A DNA stretch of 64,000 nt. It comes from Neofusicoccum parvum (taxonomy: Eukaryota > Ascomycota > Dothideomycetes > Botryosphaeriales > Botryosphaeriaceae). Under the pieces are notes generated by a model that was not told where the DNA came from, did no database searches, and saw only the letters and a list, made by a program, of their open reading frames with translations. Position numbers and translations under genes: made by a program. Location of the stretch: assembly GCA_020912385.1 (NCBI GenBank), contig CP087207.1:310001-374000 (forward strand). The letters are read 5' to 3'. Shown here in pieces: positions 36,042-48,400 of the stretch. Numbering within the stretch: position 1 is the stretch's first letter; each line of letters starts with the position of its first letter.

Positions 36042-37691
36042 TCAACTTTGACCTGGTCTACACCCATCCATCGCAAGTTGAGCCTCTACTCGTTGTTTAC
36101 GATCCTCTTTCCAATCTTCAATGGTCGGCGCCTCTTCTGGGACCAGCCCGTGGCTCTCTGTAGAACTCTCCGGTTCTCGCATCGCTAGCGTAGCCTCTAC
36201 TCTCTTCTTTCGATCAAATATCCATTCGTGAGGTTCTTCTTCATTCGCTGACCATTCTCCGAGAGTGAATCCGCCGCTCGTATGAACATCCTCTTGACGT
36301 CCTGGCTCACTCATCAACTCTATCCCGTCCTTCGTCTCACTTTCAGTACGGAAAACTCCGGGGCTTGATTCTCGGAGCAGCTTGTCGGCGTTGTCCAGGG
36401 CTTCCTCGAAGACGCTGTTATTTGAATCTGAGGAGTCATCAAACGCGCAACAGAACCCACAGTAGACCATTGGTGATTCCTCATTGGAGTCATTGGTATT
36501 TGGGGTAGTAAGGTGGGATCGGACCTCTGCAGCAGTGGGCCTCGAAGAACGGCTGTCAGACAACATGCGTCTGATTATTTCGATGAGCTTGTTGTCATCG
36601 GGGTCCTGCAATTCTAACTCCTGTAGAAGTAGTTGTACTGCCTCGAGGTTGCTGTGGTAAAACGAACGTCTCGTCCCATTCTCCTTGAGGAACTTCTCGA
36701 CGTGGCTGGCGTTGTGCCCTTTCAATGCAACCAGCATCTCGAGAAACACACAGCCAAGAGACCAGACGTCTGACGAATGATTGCGCCTCTCACCATCAAA
36801 TACCTCGGGAGCACAGTATTTGGGCGTTTTCGTCGTCGAGCCGTAAGTGGTGGTAGCCTCTCCTTTGTAGCTCTTCGATAGCCCGAAATCAGCCAAAAAG
36901 ATTTCCCCACCCTTGACTAAGATATTCGAGGGCTTTATGTCCCTATGTCTGGTGTTGTACTTGGTGTGGAGGTCATTGAGTGTTGACGCGAGGCAACCGA
37001 AGAAGCCTCGAAGTGTTGGACGGTCTGTGGGCTTCGTGGCTTGACTGAGGTACTTAGTGAGATTCGTGTCCGCGATCGGTTCCAAGATCAAGCAAATGAA
37101 TTTGGGGGTGGTGTAACTGCCAACAAAGTTGACGATGTGTTGATGACCCCGGAGTTCTTCGTGGATTTTCATCTCGCGTAAGAAGTCCTGAAAAAGTTTC
37201 AAGTTGTGGTCACTGGAAATACCACAGAGGACTGCACGACGACTGATATGCTTGATAGCATACAGTTTGCCGCTAGTTTTGCTCCGACTCCTAGTCACTT
37301 GGCTGTATCCGCCGGATCCAAGTATACCAAGAGTTTCGAAAGGCAGTGACTCATCCTCGCGAAAGTTTCTGTGTGGACCGCCTGGCTTTTCCACGTCCAA
37401 AGACTTCGTCAACACGACGGACTGTGCTTCGACAAATCCAGCACGAGTGTTGGGCGGAAGGGATGGCGGCAGTTGCTTCGTGCTGACGGGGAACCAGTGG
37501 TCGGTGAAGCCAAACTTGAGGAAAGTATCCATCAAATCAAGCCGCTCGATCTGCTGCAAGACGATGTATGTTCGAGGACTCTGGCCCCAGCCACGTCCCT
37601 GGCCGTTGAGATGGTCTGCCACAGCCTGAATCTCGCCATCTGAGTATACGCGTTGCGAACTTGTGGTGCTACCACTTCGATAGGGTGCCAT
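36042..37691 (-). CDS. serine/threonine protein kinase
   Basis: Single exon, 549 residues. The kinase domain is canonical: glycine loop LGSGGYSQV (124-132), AIK lysine at 147, HRDIKPSN (249-256), DFG (268-270), APE (294-296) and SSDVWSLGCVF after it. Residues 1-115 are a non-kinase leader. After the domain (about 395 onward) the tail is acidic and Ser-rich. It contains two similar segments near the C-terminus, EWIFDRKKRVEATLAM and DWKEDRKQRVEAQLAM, which look like an internal duplication. It belongs to the large Pezizomycotina-specific kinase expansion rather than to a named pathway I can identify. It is distinct from the other kinase in this window, which has altered motifs. Confidence 0.9.
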   Translation of the reverse strand: MAPYRSGSTTSSQRVYSDGEIQAVADHLNGQGRGWGQSPRTYIVLQQIERLDLMDTFLKFGFTDHWFPVSTKQLPPSLPPNTRAGFVEAQSVVLTKSLDVEKPGGPHRNFREDESLPFETLGILGSGGYSQVTRSRSKTSGKLYAIKHISRRAVLCGISSDHNLKLFQDFLREMKIHEELRGHQHIVNFVGSYTTPKFICLILEPIADTNLTKYLSQATKPTDRPTLRGFFGCLASTLNDLHTKYNTRHRDIKPSNILVKGGEIFLADFGLSKSYKGEATTTYGSTTKTPKYCAPEVFDGERRNHSSDVWSLGCVFLEMLVALKGHNASHVEKFLKENGTRRSFYHSNLEAVQLLLQELELQDPDDNKLIEIIRRMLSDSRSSRPTAAEVRSHLTTPNTNDSNEESPMVYCGFCCAFDDSSDSNNSVFEEALDNADKLLRESSPGVFRTESETKDGIELMSEPGRQEDVHTSGGFTLGEWSANEEEPHEWIFDRKKRVEATLAMREPESSTESHGLVPEEAPTIEDWKEDRKQRVEAQLAMDGCRPGQS

Positions 37692-39885
37692 GGCGAAATC
37701 TGACGCTCGTTCGTTGGGAAGAGACTTTCGTGAAAGGTGTTGAAGGGTTTGGGATTGCTGTGAGGAAGGGCTGCCGATCGGTACGAACTGGTGTTGGAGG
37801 ATGGTGTAGCTGAGTGTTCGTCTTGAGTACTGCTTTGCACAGAGAGGGGAGAGGCTCGGACACGTCAGATCATGCTGAGGCTGAGGGCTGTGTCACATTG
37901 GTATCTGCTCGCGTAGCTCACCAATAAACAAGAGGGTCAGAAGCTCATGGCTTACAGGTAGGTTCCGATGCCGAGGGCTCGCGTGGAGCTATCTTTTTGT
38001 GTAAAATTGATCGTTCGGCCTACTAAACTACGAGAAGAGGATAGAATCCCGCATTGAGAAACTTCATTAACTTTGTCTTTACGTTGGTCTTCAACTGCGG
38101 TTCCCTCCTGTGTAATCGTGTGGCAATTTACACAGCCAAGCGTTCCAATCTCAGGCTCCTACACTCAGCTAAACACGAACAAAGACCTATCACATGCGAA
38201 ATGGCTCTAATATATGAAGTGCCTGCTGCTAAAATATCCGGTGACTCTGGAAGGATACTGGCTTGGATGTGTCTTTGTCCCATCCCGCGTCAACTCGGAT
38301 TTCCAATCAGAAATCGAGCTACAAGTGGAACCTATAGCCGAAGGTAAGCGCAAAGATAACGAAACCTTCACATGTTTCTGGCCGCCTTCTCGTCCCGCGG
38401 TAGACAGGAAAGCCCTTGATATATAGAAAACCGGCTTCATACTAGCCTTCGGCAGAAGCTTTCTGCAGAAAACAAGTTCTGCTTTACGTGAGAGGGAAAT
38501 AGCTAAGCTCTCGCTTTTGGGACCGATAGGCTGCTAAATCGGTAGATCGAGTGCTTGCGCTTACCTACGGCTTTGCGCGATCAAGGACAAAACCGTCCGG
38601 CAGAATCATTGGCTATTCGGTATTTGCGCCTGAAGGAGAATCTTGTTCACTGGATTGAGCAAAGAGTTTGAAATGAGGAATCATTCCGGCTCCCGAGCAA
38701 CGAACACAAAGATTAGAGAGAGGGAGAGAGAGGCGAAGAAGATCAGAACGTTATACGCCGTACACCATTTGTAGTCCGTATTGAGCCAGTGCGCTTGAGG
38801 ATGGATGCGAAGCATGCAACACTGCTGTTGCGCCCCTATATCCCTTTCCCGCGAGGCGTGCGCGGCAGGGCATTTATACAGCCGGCAAAGCCGAAGCAGG
38901 TAAGGCCGGGGCCCGTATACGAATGATTGCCGAGCCACGAGCTAATCAACGGCTTTACGAGGGCAGCCCATGGCAATCTCCAGCGCCGGCGTCGACGCCA
39001 CTTTCCACAGCGCGGAGTCTTTTGGTGATGGAGATGCGGCTTGCATTAGAGAAACACTCAGCCTCCAGCCACACGCCCCAATGGCTAGTACACTCGCTCT
39101 ACGCATGCGGTGAGAAAATCGGACGCAGGCTGGAAGCGCACCGGCCGGCTTGGCAGTTGGGGGAGTCATTACTCGAGCCGGTGCTGGTTACCCCCAAAAA
39201 TAGCCCCACGTGCGTGCGCTCTGCTACGGCACTACACCGCAGCAGCCCTCAACAACGCACGCCCGCCCTCAGCGGAGATTCGCCCCCAAACCCGCCCTGC
39301 GGAGCTCTGCCAAGACGAGCTTGGCACTCTACACAAGTCAAGCACCGCTGTAGGGCTGCCCAGCCCGGACTGCCGCGTCTCGCGCCTTGCCCCATCCAGC
39401 TCGCCCGAGTCAGCCCGTAGGGCCTCGCAACCCACGAAAAAGGAGCTCCACGACGTCCGCGCTACACTTTTCGGCGGTGGCTGATGAGACAAGCTTTGAC
39501 GTCTGGGCCTGAGAGGCTTGCAGGCGCTTCGCTTTCCGTCTCAGGCAGCGTCTACAAGGATGAAGCCACCAGGGAGCCGGCGCAATGCTAGCCTTCGCTG
39601 TGGCGCCATGGTCGTGAGGTGCCGGTCGCTATAAAGCATCATCCCGCCATACGAGATGCTTATCGTGGGGTCTTTGCTTTCTCCCCTCACTGCATGAAGG
39701 AGCTGCATGTTTAAGCGGAGGGTACGCGTTAATATTTAAGTCCGTTCCCGTAGGGCTGAATCCGTTATTTCCCTTCCTTTTTACTCCGCGGTGCGCTTGG
39801 TGTTTCTTTGGCGAGCGTGAATCCAGCATCGTTCATCCCCTTCAGCTTCGTTTTTTGCTTCAGAGCATAGAGTGCATCTTACACC
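37692..39885. other. intergenic, no supportable gene
   Basis: 2.2 kb between the divergent kinase and LtrA-like genes. AT-richer to about 38.7 kb, then GC-rich. Small frames only (165 codons at 38923-39420 is the longest) with no domain. No tRNA or repeat recognised. Confidence 0.5.
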
Positions 39886-42144
39886 ATGGTCAACACTCCG
39901 TGGAAGCGGACAAAAGGCGGTTATGGGCAAGTCCACTCCCTCCCACCACCCATCCTCCTCCACTAACGTCCCCGCCCAGCGAGCACAAAGACAAGCACTT
40001 CCACCGCGTGGTTCCCTTCGCGGAGAACCCGTGCGAGGGCGCCGACTACGCCGACGCGGTCTTCAGCCAGCGGCACGAAGCCAACCCGGACGAGCTCTGC
40101 TTCGACCTCTTCTTCGTGGCCAACCTGGCGACCTTCACGGCCTACCACACCATCGACGACTACACGTCGCTGGGGGCGTACGTCGGCTTCTTCGCGATCC
40201 TGTGGGCGACGTGGTTCCAGATCACGCTGCACGACGTGCGGTTCGCGCGCGACACGGTGTACGAGCGCGCGTGCAAGGTGGTGCAGTTCGTCGTCTTCGT
40301 CGGGCTGGCGCTCGCCGGCTCCAAGTTCGAGCCCAGCGGCTCGGCCAAGTCCAACATGAACTTCAGGACCCTGTGCTACGTGCTCGTGCTCAGCCGCTGC
40401 CTGCTCGCTCTGCAGTACGTCTTCGTCCTCGTCGCCGTCGCCCGCAAGCACTTCTCCAAGCTGTACCTGCCCATCGGCCTGAACATCGCCATCTACGCCG
40501 TCGCCGCCGCCGCGTTCGGCGGCATGACCCCCGCGTTCGAGGACGACTCGGGCGCGCGGCCCGATATCTATTGGTTGTGGTGGGTCATCTTGTTTTTGGA
40601 GGGTGTGGGCACGGTCACGATTTCCTGCTTCTGGCGCATGCTGAGCTTCAAGAAGACGCATTTGGTGGAGCGTATGGGGCTGCTGACTTTGATCGTCATT
40701 GGAGAGGGTGCAATTGGTGTGACGAAGACGGTGTCGAAGATGATGGGGAAGTACGGGTTGGATGTTGAGGGCACCTTGCTGGTGCTGTGCATCGTTTTTG
40801 TTCTGGTGAGCAATTTCCCCGCTGCCACTGCAGGACATCAGAGAACAGTGCGTTTACCTTGCGTGTTTACAGGTCTTCCTCTTCCTGACCTACTTCGACA
40901 ACACGCCCCACGGCCACTACGGCACCATCCGCCAGCAGATCTGGGCGCTTCTGCACTTCCCGTTCCAGCTCGCAGTCGTCGGCGCCGTTGAGGGCAGCCA
41001 GCAGATTGCTCTTGCACGCTACGTTATGAACGGCATGAACAAGTTCCAGCACAAGATCATAGAGTACTGTGTCGATGATGAGCTTGAGGGCTCCAAGCTC
41101 GTTGACAAGCTGACGACTGCCGTCAAGTACTACCAGCTAGACACCAAGCCCGAGTGCTACCGCGAGCTGCTGCATATCACCGAAGCGCTCAAGAACATCG
41201 GTAACCTGACGGGCATCTGCACCAAGACATACACAGAGACCTTCCCCTCAGACGAGTGGGCTTACGAGTATCCTAAGGAGTTCGCGGAGCTGGTCAGTGA
41301 GGTTTGGAGCGGTGTCACCATGTCGGTCGGCATGAAGGTCGCCATGGACGAGGAGCCAAACGTCGTCATGCTCAACTCGTGGCGAGTCGTCTACATCTAC
41401 TTCTGGGCATCGCTGTTCGTCATCTTCGGTACGCTCCCCCCACACCCCTTCACCAACCCAGGCTAACCCCCACCCGCAGCCTGCATCATCGCCTTCCTCA
41501 CCCTCATCCGCACCCGCGGCAGCAAACCCGACCTCTTCGACTTCTGCTCCATCGGCGGACGCATCCTGATGCTCTCGCTCTGCCTCTTCTTCGGCTGCCT
41601 CGCCGCCAGCGACGTCTACTTCCAATTCCTGTCGTCGGGCATGGTGCTACCAACGGGGATGCTGATGCTCGGCGTGACGCTGGGCGCCGACCACCTCGCG
41701 CGCGTCTTCTGCAACTGGCGGCTGCGGCGCCAGGGCTACGAGCCGCCCGTCGAGGTCCTGCACGACCACCACCACCACAACCGGCACAGCAAGATCGCGC
41801 ACGCCGACCCGGAGCTGGACCGCGTGGACGAGCTGCTGCAGAAGCAGCGCGTCCGCGTGCGCGAGAGCAAGGCCTTCGGCTTCAAGGACCAGAGCCCGCC
41901 CCGCCCCATCAGCGCCGTCTACCTGATGAGCAACTTCGCCGCCAGCCTGAGCAGCGTGCAGAGCGAGGACAAGAGCAGCGCGAAGAGCACCCCCGTGCCG
42001 AGCCCGCGCCTGCCGGTGAACGTGGGCGGTGTTGGGGCGTTCGTGGGGGGCGGCGGGAACAGGGGAAGTTATCAGCGGCTGAGCACGGCGGGCGCGCCGG
42101 GGAGGGATGAGGAGGAGGGGAGGGGGAGGAGTAGGAGGAGGTGA
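39886..42144 (+). CDS. LtrA-like (low temperature requirement A family) membrane protein
   Basis: Multi-pass membrane protein of the family first named from bacterial LtrA; the fungal role is unknown. Exons 39886-39926, 39980-40805, 40873-41428 and 41480-42144 give 695 residues. The start lies in a strong context (CACCATGG). The first intron has a GC donor (GCAAGT) and a CTAAC branch site. Without its removal the ATG frame would not reach the conserved HRVVPFAENPCEGADYAD region. The core ELCFDLFFVANLATF opens TM1, the family hallmark, followed by about five hydrophobic segments. A soluble middle part (about residues 350-480) is followed by three more hydrophobic segments (VYIYFWASLFVIF, ACIIAFLTLI, ILMLSLCLFFGCL). 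The C-terminal 170 residues are soluble, with a His run and Ser/Gly-rich tail. Confidence 0.9.
39927..39979 (+). other. GC-AG intron
   Basis: Donor GG|GCAAGT, acceptor CCCAG, branch-like CACTAAC 12 nt before the acceptor. Removal joins GGYG to EHKDKH in frame. GC donors are a minor but real class. Confidence 0.75.
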
Positions 42145-42956
42145 AGGAAGGGACGTCGATGTGAGTCCTGAAAGTCTTCGGTTGCGCGGAGGTTGGTCCG
42201 GTTTTCTGTTGATCTCTCTTTTGCATTTCGAGCAAGCATAGCATGGTGGAGTATTACGGCTACGGCGATAGATACTGATACCCTTGGAGGATAATGTTAA
42301 TGTTTTTGGATCTGGCTGTTGAATTTCCTGGTCGCCGTGGTGGTGTATCCAAACTCTCGAGTAGTTTCAACTTCTCAAGTGGAGTGTTGGCCTAGTGGGT
42401 TTTAACGCTAACGGCAAATTGAATAAAAAGTAGGTCCACCTCACTTCAGGATGCGCGATTGGCCCTAAAAAGGCGTCAGTGTTGGGGGTATCCTCGTGAG
42501 GGCGGGGAAGCTTCGCCTACCGCACCTATTCGAGCAATGCTCCTCCGATCACTCATTGTAATCGCTGTACACGCAATGCGCAAAGTACGAGAGAAGCGTC
42601 ACGCGAGAATTTCCTTCAAAGCGGCTCTGGATCCTCCAAGAGCTCCAAGAGCGGACCCAAGAAAATGGCGTCGGCTATTGGGTCTTGATTGATCGCGTGG
42701 TCCGATCAAGAATGGGAGAGCGCTTGGTATCTTGCAGCAACCTGCAGCACTGCCGTCTGGGCTTATCAACGGCAGCCCGCTGATCAGCTACTCTTCTGGA
42801 GAGCTCCCGCCGTCCATTGCTCGCCACTGGCCGTACTTTCTGCACGGCAACGGACGTCTGCGCCGTACCCCGGTGACTATACAATCTTTTAAACCCGACC
42901 CTCCACCTTATTCCTCTGCCCGACAGCTCAGCAAACGATCTGCTGCGCCGCCCACA
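42145..42956. other. intergenic
   Basis: 812 bp between two plus-strand genes: the LtrA-like 3' flank and the next promoter. No feature recognised. Confidence 0.5.
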
Positions 42957-45006
42957 ATGGCCACTCCCACACCTCAAGATGCCGTTCCCCAAGACGCCCC
43001 TCCGCGCAAGAAGTCCTTCCGCTCCTTCATCTGGGACACCGACACGCACCTCAAATCCCCAGCGGAGCGGCTCCTCCTCCGCAAACTCGACTACTCCATC
43101 CTCACCATCGGCTGCCTCGGCTTCTTCCTCAAATACCTCGACCAAGGCAACCTCACCAACGCCTACGTCTCAGGCATGCAGGAAGACCTCTCGATGCACG
43201 GCAACGAGTACACCTACGCCGTCACCGCCTACACGTGCGCGTACGCGGTCATGCAGATCCCATCGACGCTCATCATCCAGCGCATCCGGCCGTCGCTGTG
43301 GCTGGCGGCCATGGAGGTGGCGTGGGGCGCCTTCACGTTCGCCCAGGCGGGCCTGCGCAGCTCGACCCAGCTGTACGCGTTCCGCTTCTTCGTCGGCTTC
43401 TTCGAGAGCTCCTTCTTTCCCTGCCTGCTGTACGTGCTCGGCAGCTGGTACACCAGGACCGAGCTGGCCAAGCGCATCGCCATCTTCCACATGACGGCCC
43501 CGCTGGGCAGCGCGTTTGGCGGCTACCTGCAGGCCGCCGTGTATGAGAATTTGGATGGGCATCACGGGCTGGCCGGGTGGAGGTGGTTGTATATTGTTTG
43601 CGGGGTGAGTGCGCCTCTCGGGTGAGTGCTGAGGGGTGGGTTGAGCTGATGTGGGGTTTGGCAGTGCATGACCGTCCCGGTTGGTCTCGCCACGTTTTTC
43701 TTCCTCCCGGATACGCCGTACACCACCCGTGCGTGGTTTCTGAAGCAGGAGGAGTGTGAGCTTTCGATCGAGCGGGTCCGGAAGGCGGGGAAGGCGCCGC
43801 CAGCGAAGGTCACCTTCAAGACTTTCACGCGGATCTTGTCGAGATGGAGGTGGTACGCGTTTGTGTTGGGATACGTGGTATGGACTCCCTCGCTCATGTG
43901 ATCTAAGGAGTTGCGAAGTTTCCACCCCCCCTGTACTCCTGCGAGGCCAATTCGAGAAGTATTGCAGCAAGACCACATGTGAGTAGTTGCAGCATTCATC
44001 CGGATACATTTAGTACTCCTGCGCATTTACATCCGGACGCATGCTTCAACTACCCATGATGGTATGTACATGTTGCGATACTTCCCGAACCATCCGCGTA
44101 GAAATATTAAGTATAGGGGAGAGGTCTGGGAAAATAGCGACTCCCATAATATGTTGGATGTTTACTAACTGAAGTCTTCCGGCAACAGCTGTACGGATCA
44201 GCTTGTCAGGCAAGTAGCTACTTCGGCATATGGCTGAAGTCGGAGCACTACTCGGTTGTTGACCGGAATATCATCCCAACTGGAACGAACCTGATCTCGG
44301 CTGCTAGTGTCATCATGTGGGGCTTCCTGTCTGACTACACGGGCAGCCGTTTTGCGTTTGTTGTCGGGCCACTGGTACGGATGAGTTGAACTACAGAAAT
44401 TCTTTACAAACGCGAGTACTTACTATCCGCACCAATCAGACATACGGACTCATTCCGAACGGCATCCTAGCCTTTTGGCCGTCCAGTATCCAACTCAAAG
44501 AATTCGCCTTCCTGACTTGCGGAGTACAGCTCATGACTGCGGTGTTGTGAGTTCACCCCACCGCCCCCGCACAGCCTTCCGAGGATGTTACTAACACTCA
44601 TCTGACCTCAGCTACACTTGGGCAAATGAAGTCTGCGCCGGTGATAACGAGGAAAGAGCGCTCGTCATTAGCAGCATGAACGGGATGCAGTACGCGGTGG
44701 CGGCATGGCTTCCGATCGTCATATTCCCGCAGACAATGGCGCCGGATTTTCGTGAGTGACACCTCCCTTCCGACATTACCTAATATAGGCCTTTACTTAC
44801 TGTTGGTCCAAGGCTACGGCTTTCCTGCTACGTTTGGGTTTGTCATTGCGGGGATCATCGTCATCGTCGTGATTCAGCTTTTGGCCCTGAGAGAACAACG
44901 AAGAGGGACGGCACCGTCAAATTTGGAGCATGGGTCGAGTGATGAGTCGAATAATGGAGAGGGTGAAGAAGTTGTAAAGGGGGTCGTGGAGGTTCCGAAA
45001 CAGTGA
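42957..45006 (+). CDS. MFS transporter, pantothenate (FEN2/Liz1) branch of the Dal5 superfamily
   Basis: Plasma-membrane H+ symporter, probably for pantothenate or a related acid. Exons 42957-43604, 43665-43877, 44189-44374, 44440-44546, 44612-44751 and 44813-45006 give 495 residues. Introns are 60-65 nt except the second, which is 311 nt. The RSFIWDTDTHLKSPAERLLLRKLD leader segment is characteristic of FEN2/Liz1 relatives. It is followed by FFLKYLDQGNLTNAYVSGM at TM1 and the family run around FVGFFESSFFPCLLYVLGSWY. After the long intron the protein resumes LYGSACQASSYFGIWLKSEHY and FLSDYTGSRFAF. It ends in an acidic tail (EGEEVVKGVVEVPKQ). Substrate assignment rests on family resemblance only. 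Confidence 0.9.
43878..44188 (+). other. 311-nt intron in FEN2-like transporter gene
   Basis: Donor GTATGG after codon end, acceptor CAACAG, branch-like TTTACTAAC near 44165. It contains short direct repeats (TACTCCTGCG twice; CATCCGGA twice) but no terminal repeats that I can see. Confidence 0.7.
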
Positions 45007-45409
45007 TGCGAGAGGGCAAGTTGCTGCAGAATGATCCAGAACGAGAATCATTCCCCGGGTTCGCGGTACGCCGGCCAATGATGTATGACCCGGACATTGA
45101 GCTGCATCAAGAACATGGCTGCCTCAATTTGAGTGGGCGGAATAGCTTTGTTATGACAGCCTTGCATATGCAGCCGATGAGGGGCGGCCAGCTGGCAGTT
45201 GACTTTCAGTCTTGCGCGCCGCCTTGCACTGCCCCGCTGCCTAAACAAAAGAGCACACGGCTGCTTCCACTGTCCACCTTCACACAAATTCTTCTGAACT
45301 GCACCCTCATCTATCGTCCTCGGCAGAGTCCTCATCATGCGAAGAATCAACGCTCGAGTTACCCCCCTCTCATCATGAACCCCGCCGCCATCTGACGTGT
45401 CTCCCTGTC
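45007..45409. other. intergenic
   Basis: 403 bp between two plus-strand genes. Small frames on both strands, no recognised feature. Confidence 0.5.
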
Positions 45410-48400
45410 ATGTCGGACGCCTTCTCTGTGACCGGCAGCGCCGTCGGCGTCATCTCCCTCAGCCTGACCGTCTGTCAAGGAATCGTCCAATACTACACCG
45501 CATTCAAGGGTCAAGATGAGGAGGTGGATCACATAGTCGAGAAGACTTCTCGTCTGACGGACTTGTTGGAAGTCCTTCAGCCTCGTCTCGAGAGCTACCG
45601 GGAGACACACCCTGTAACTGTCCCAAAAGTCGAAGAGTGCTTAATTGCATGCTATGGAGCCATCAAGAAGCTTGAAAGAATATTGGAGAAGTGCAATCAA
45701 GAATCCGCATCGGATGGCTTTCGCGAGAAGCTCCGGACTCTCGCACGGAGGACTTTGTTCCCATTCAGAAGGGAGACTCTCCAGAGTCTACGAGACGCAG
45801 TTTCTGACTGTCAAGCGAATCTCGATACCGCCATCAACGTTCTACAAATGTAACAATCTTTCGACCCTAAGCAGGATCAGGTCACTAACAGTCAAAAGTG
45901 ACATTCAAGGAACAACACTTCGGAGGATTTCTGACATCAGTGGCTCAAACGAAATCATCTCTAATAACACAACAACCACGCTCTTTCGTGTTGAAGAAAT
46001 GCACCGTACGATGATGGACATGATCCCAATGTTCACGCAACTCGCCATGGCACCACAGCCTCAAGTCTATCTCACACCAATCAATGCCCACAATCGACCG
46101 GACAACAGAGAATCCAAGGCCAATATACGAAGTAGCAACACCACACAGATGCCCGGAACCCCCCTTTGCACATGTCGTCCACGGATGAAACGACAGACGT
46201 CCCAGCTCCGGATTGGTCCGGCAGCCCTGTTCCACGAGAAGAAAAATTCAGCCCGCCATTCGGAGGCGTGTCCCTACTACACGAGCCGTGATCTAGAGCA
46301 CCAGTATGGAATCCGGTTCCTTGTCGGTACAGTTTCGAGGAAGTGGAACGTTCGAGCAGCTTTGAATTACAATAAGGCTATCGGGGTATTTTCAGTTGGC
46401 CCAACGCTGGCCTTCAAGGCTGTGGTCCCATGGAATAATCCCGCCTTCCAAGTCTTCCACTTTTCCAAAGACCCTATGAAATTCGTGGACCGTATAGACC
46501 ATGTTTTGCCATCGATCATGCAGATGTTCAGGGATGGGCGTGCTTCTCCCATAGATATGACAGAGGATGGCTCTACACTTTTGCACGTAAGTAAATGTAC
46601 TTTTTGAAATATAGAGATAATGAAATAACTCGCTAAAGGCCGCTTTTCTTTCGCTGTTCAAAATTATCATATACATTCGGGATGGTGCTGAAAAAAAGGA
46701 AGTCATGCAGTCATTTCACAAGCTCGTACTCGGCCTTATAGCTCTTGGGGTCCCTTTGGATGAAGTCCGTCCTGACAGATGGTAAGTCCCTACTTTGAGT
46801 GATTTTCCCGTCTTTCCTAAGGGTCTAGCTAATTTCCTCCCTGCCACGTCCTTGAAATGATTGTGGGAAGTATGGTCCACGGTTATCATATACCCATAGA
46901 AGCCTTTCATAAGATCTACAAAGATATAAGCACACACCCGGAGTGCTTCGTGGATATTGAGGAATATTCTCCGGCCAATTCTTGGACGAAACAGGTAGGC
47001 GTAGGACCCAGAGTGGAAAACATCATTGCCATTCTTGCAATTGATGAAGACTTTGCTAAAGGTGAGATTGGTATTCCAAGATTACTGAACTAACTAATGA
47101 AAGGGTAGGCAGTGGATGCAATGTTCTTGGCCAAGCAATACTCCGACAATCTCTGTCACATTTGGACGAAATACTTCAATGCAACCCTTCCGCCTTGTTC
47201 CATCGCAACACCTTTGGCCATACAGTGCTCCACCTAGCATCAGATTGGCTTGAAGGGATGAATAAATTGCTTCAGCGCGGGGCAAATGCTATGGTAAACT
47301 CTCGGGATCGTAACGGACATCTACCGCTTGACTACGCCGTCGCACAACAGAACCTTGCCACCGTCAAGTTGTTGCTCGATGCAGGCAGCTGCATCGATTG
47401 GAAAACCTTGAGGGGTACGGAAAGCAATTGGGATACGTCATGCTTGACCTTGTTACTCCACGGACTTGCTGAAAGAAGAGAGTGTCTCAAGGTGCTTGCG
47501 GAAAGCGAGCTGCCGGAAAAGAGCATGAAGTTGCTAAACATCCCAGCCGATTACCCTATGGATGGACCTTGTGCAATTCGAGTGCTCAGAGCCTTGAGGG
47601 CAGCTTCCGTCAGGATCCCCGAGGACCTGGAATTTCCTGGGCAAAGTCGGGGTTTTCACCTCGAATTAAATGGGACGTTCTCGATTTCTGAACTCTGTAC
47701 ATGGGGGACCGCAAAAATAGCTCAATGCATATACGAAGCCGGTTTCCGATGGGACCTCCGTGAGTGTGCTAAATATTCTTTAGCGAATCCAAACTTGGAC
47801 CTGACGCTGTGGATCCAACGCAAGGGCATCGATCTCTCAATCCACGAGCTTCATGGCCACATGTACTGGGAAATATTCGACAGAAATTATCTTTTTTCTC
47901 ACAGTGAGAGAAAGGCTCTATATTGGGAGATTTTCTTTCTTCGGACGAGGACCGAACATGGGTGCGCATGCTCTATAGAGGGATGTTTCCCAGCACTCAG
48001 TACCATAATAGCGGTGGGAAGACAAGGCATTGCCATTCTTGAAGTTGCCGAAAGATGTTCAAACAGCACTGGCACGCAATTCTGGGCATGGGTGGCTCCA
48101 AAGATGATTCGATGTTTCTTATTCGGCCAACTCAAGCTGACCCATGCGTTGACATGCTGCAAGGCCAAATTCCAGACCCGGGGCATACATCACCAAGGAG
48201 ACATCCAAGAGAAGCAGGAAGAGGAATGGTACCTACGATCTCAACTGGAGCCACTTGTCGAGGAATTGACCGCCGAATACGAGCAAGTGGATCTTCCCCT
48301 GTCGAAGTTTCTTAAAGGGCGTGTGACGGATCGAGCCCAAGAGGTTTTGGAGGGCGAAGAAGAACCGTCTGAGGAGGACAAGAAGAGACTGAGGGAGATT

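Noticed and set aside
38500..38600. tRNA-like stretch
   Set aside because: No matching acceptor stem or T-arm consensus could be built.
40000..40838. Long antisense frame opposite the LtrA-like exon 2
   Set aside because: Shadow of a strongly codon-biased gene; the sense frame has membrane helices and family motifs.
43170..44009. 279-codon antisense frame opposite the FEN2-like gene
   Set aside because: Crosses sense exons with clear transporter motifs; low-complexity His/Arg/Gln translation.
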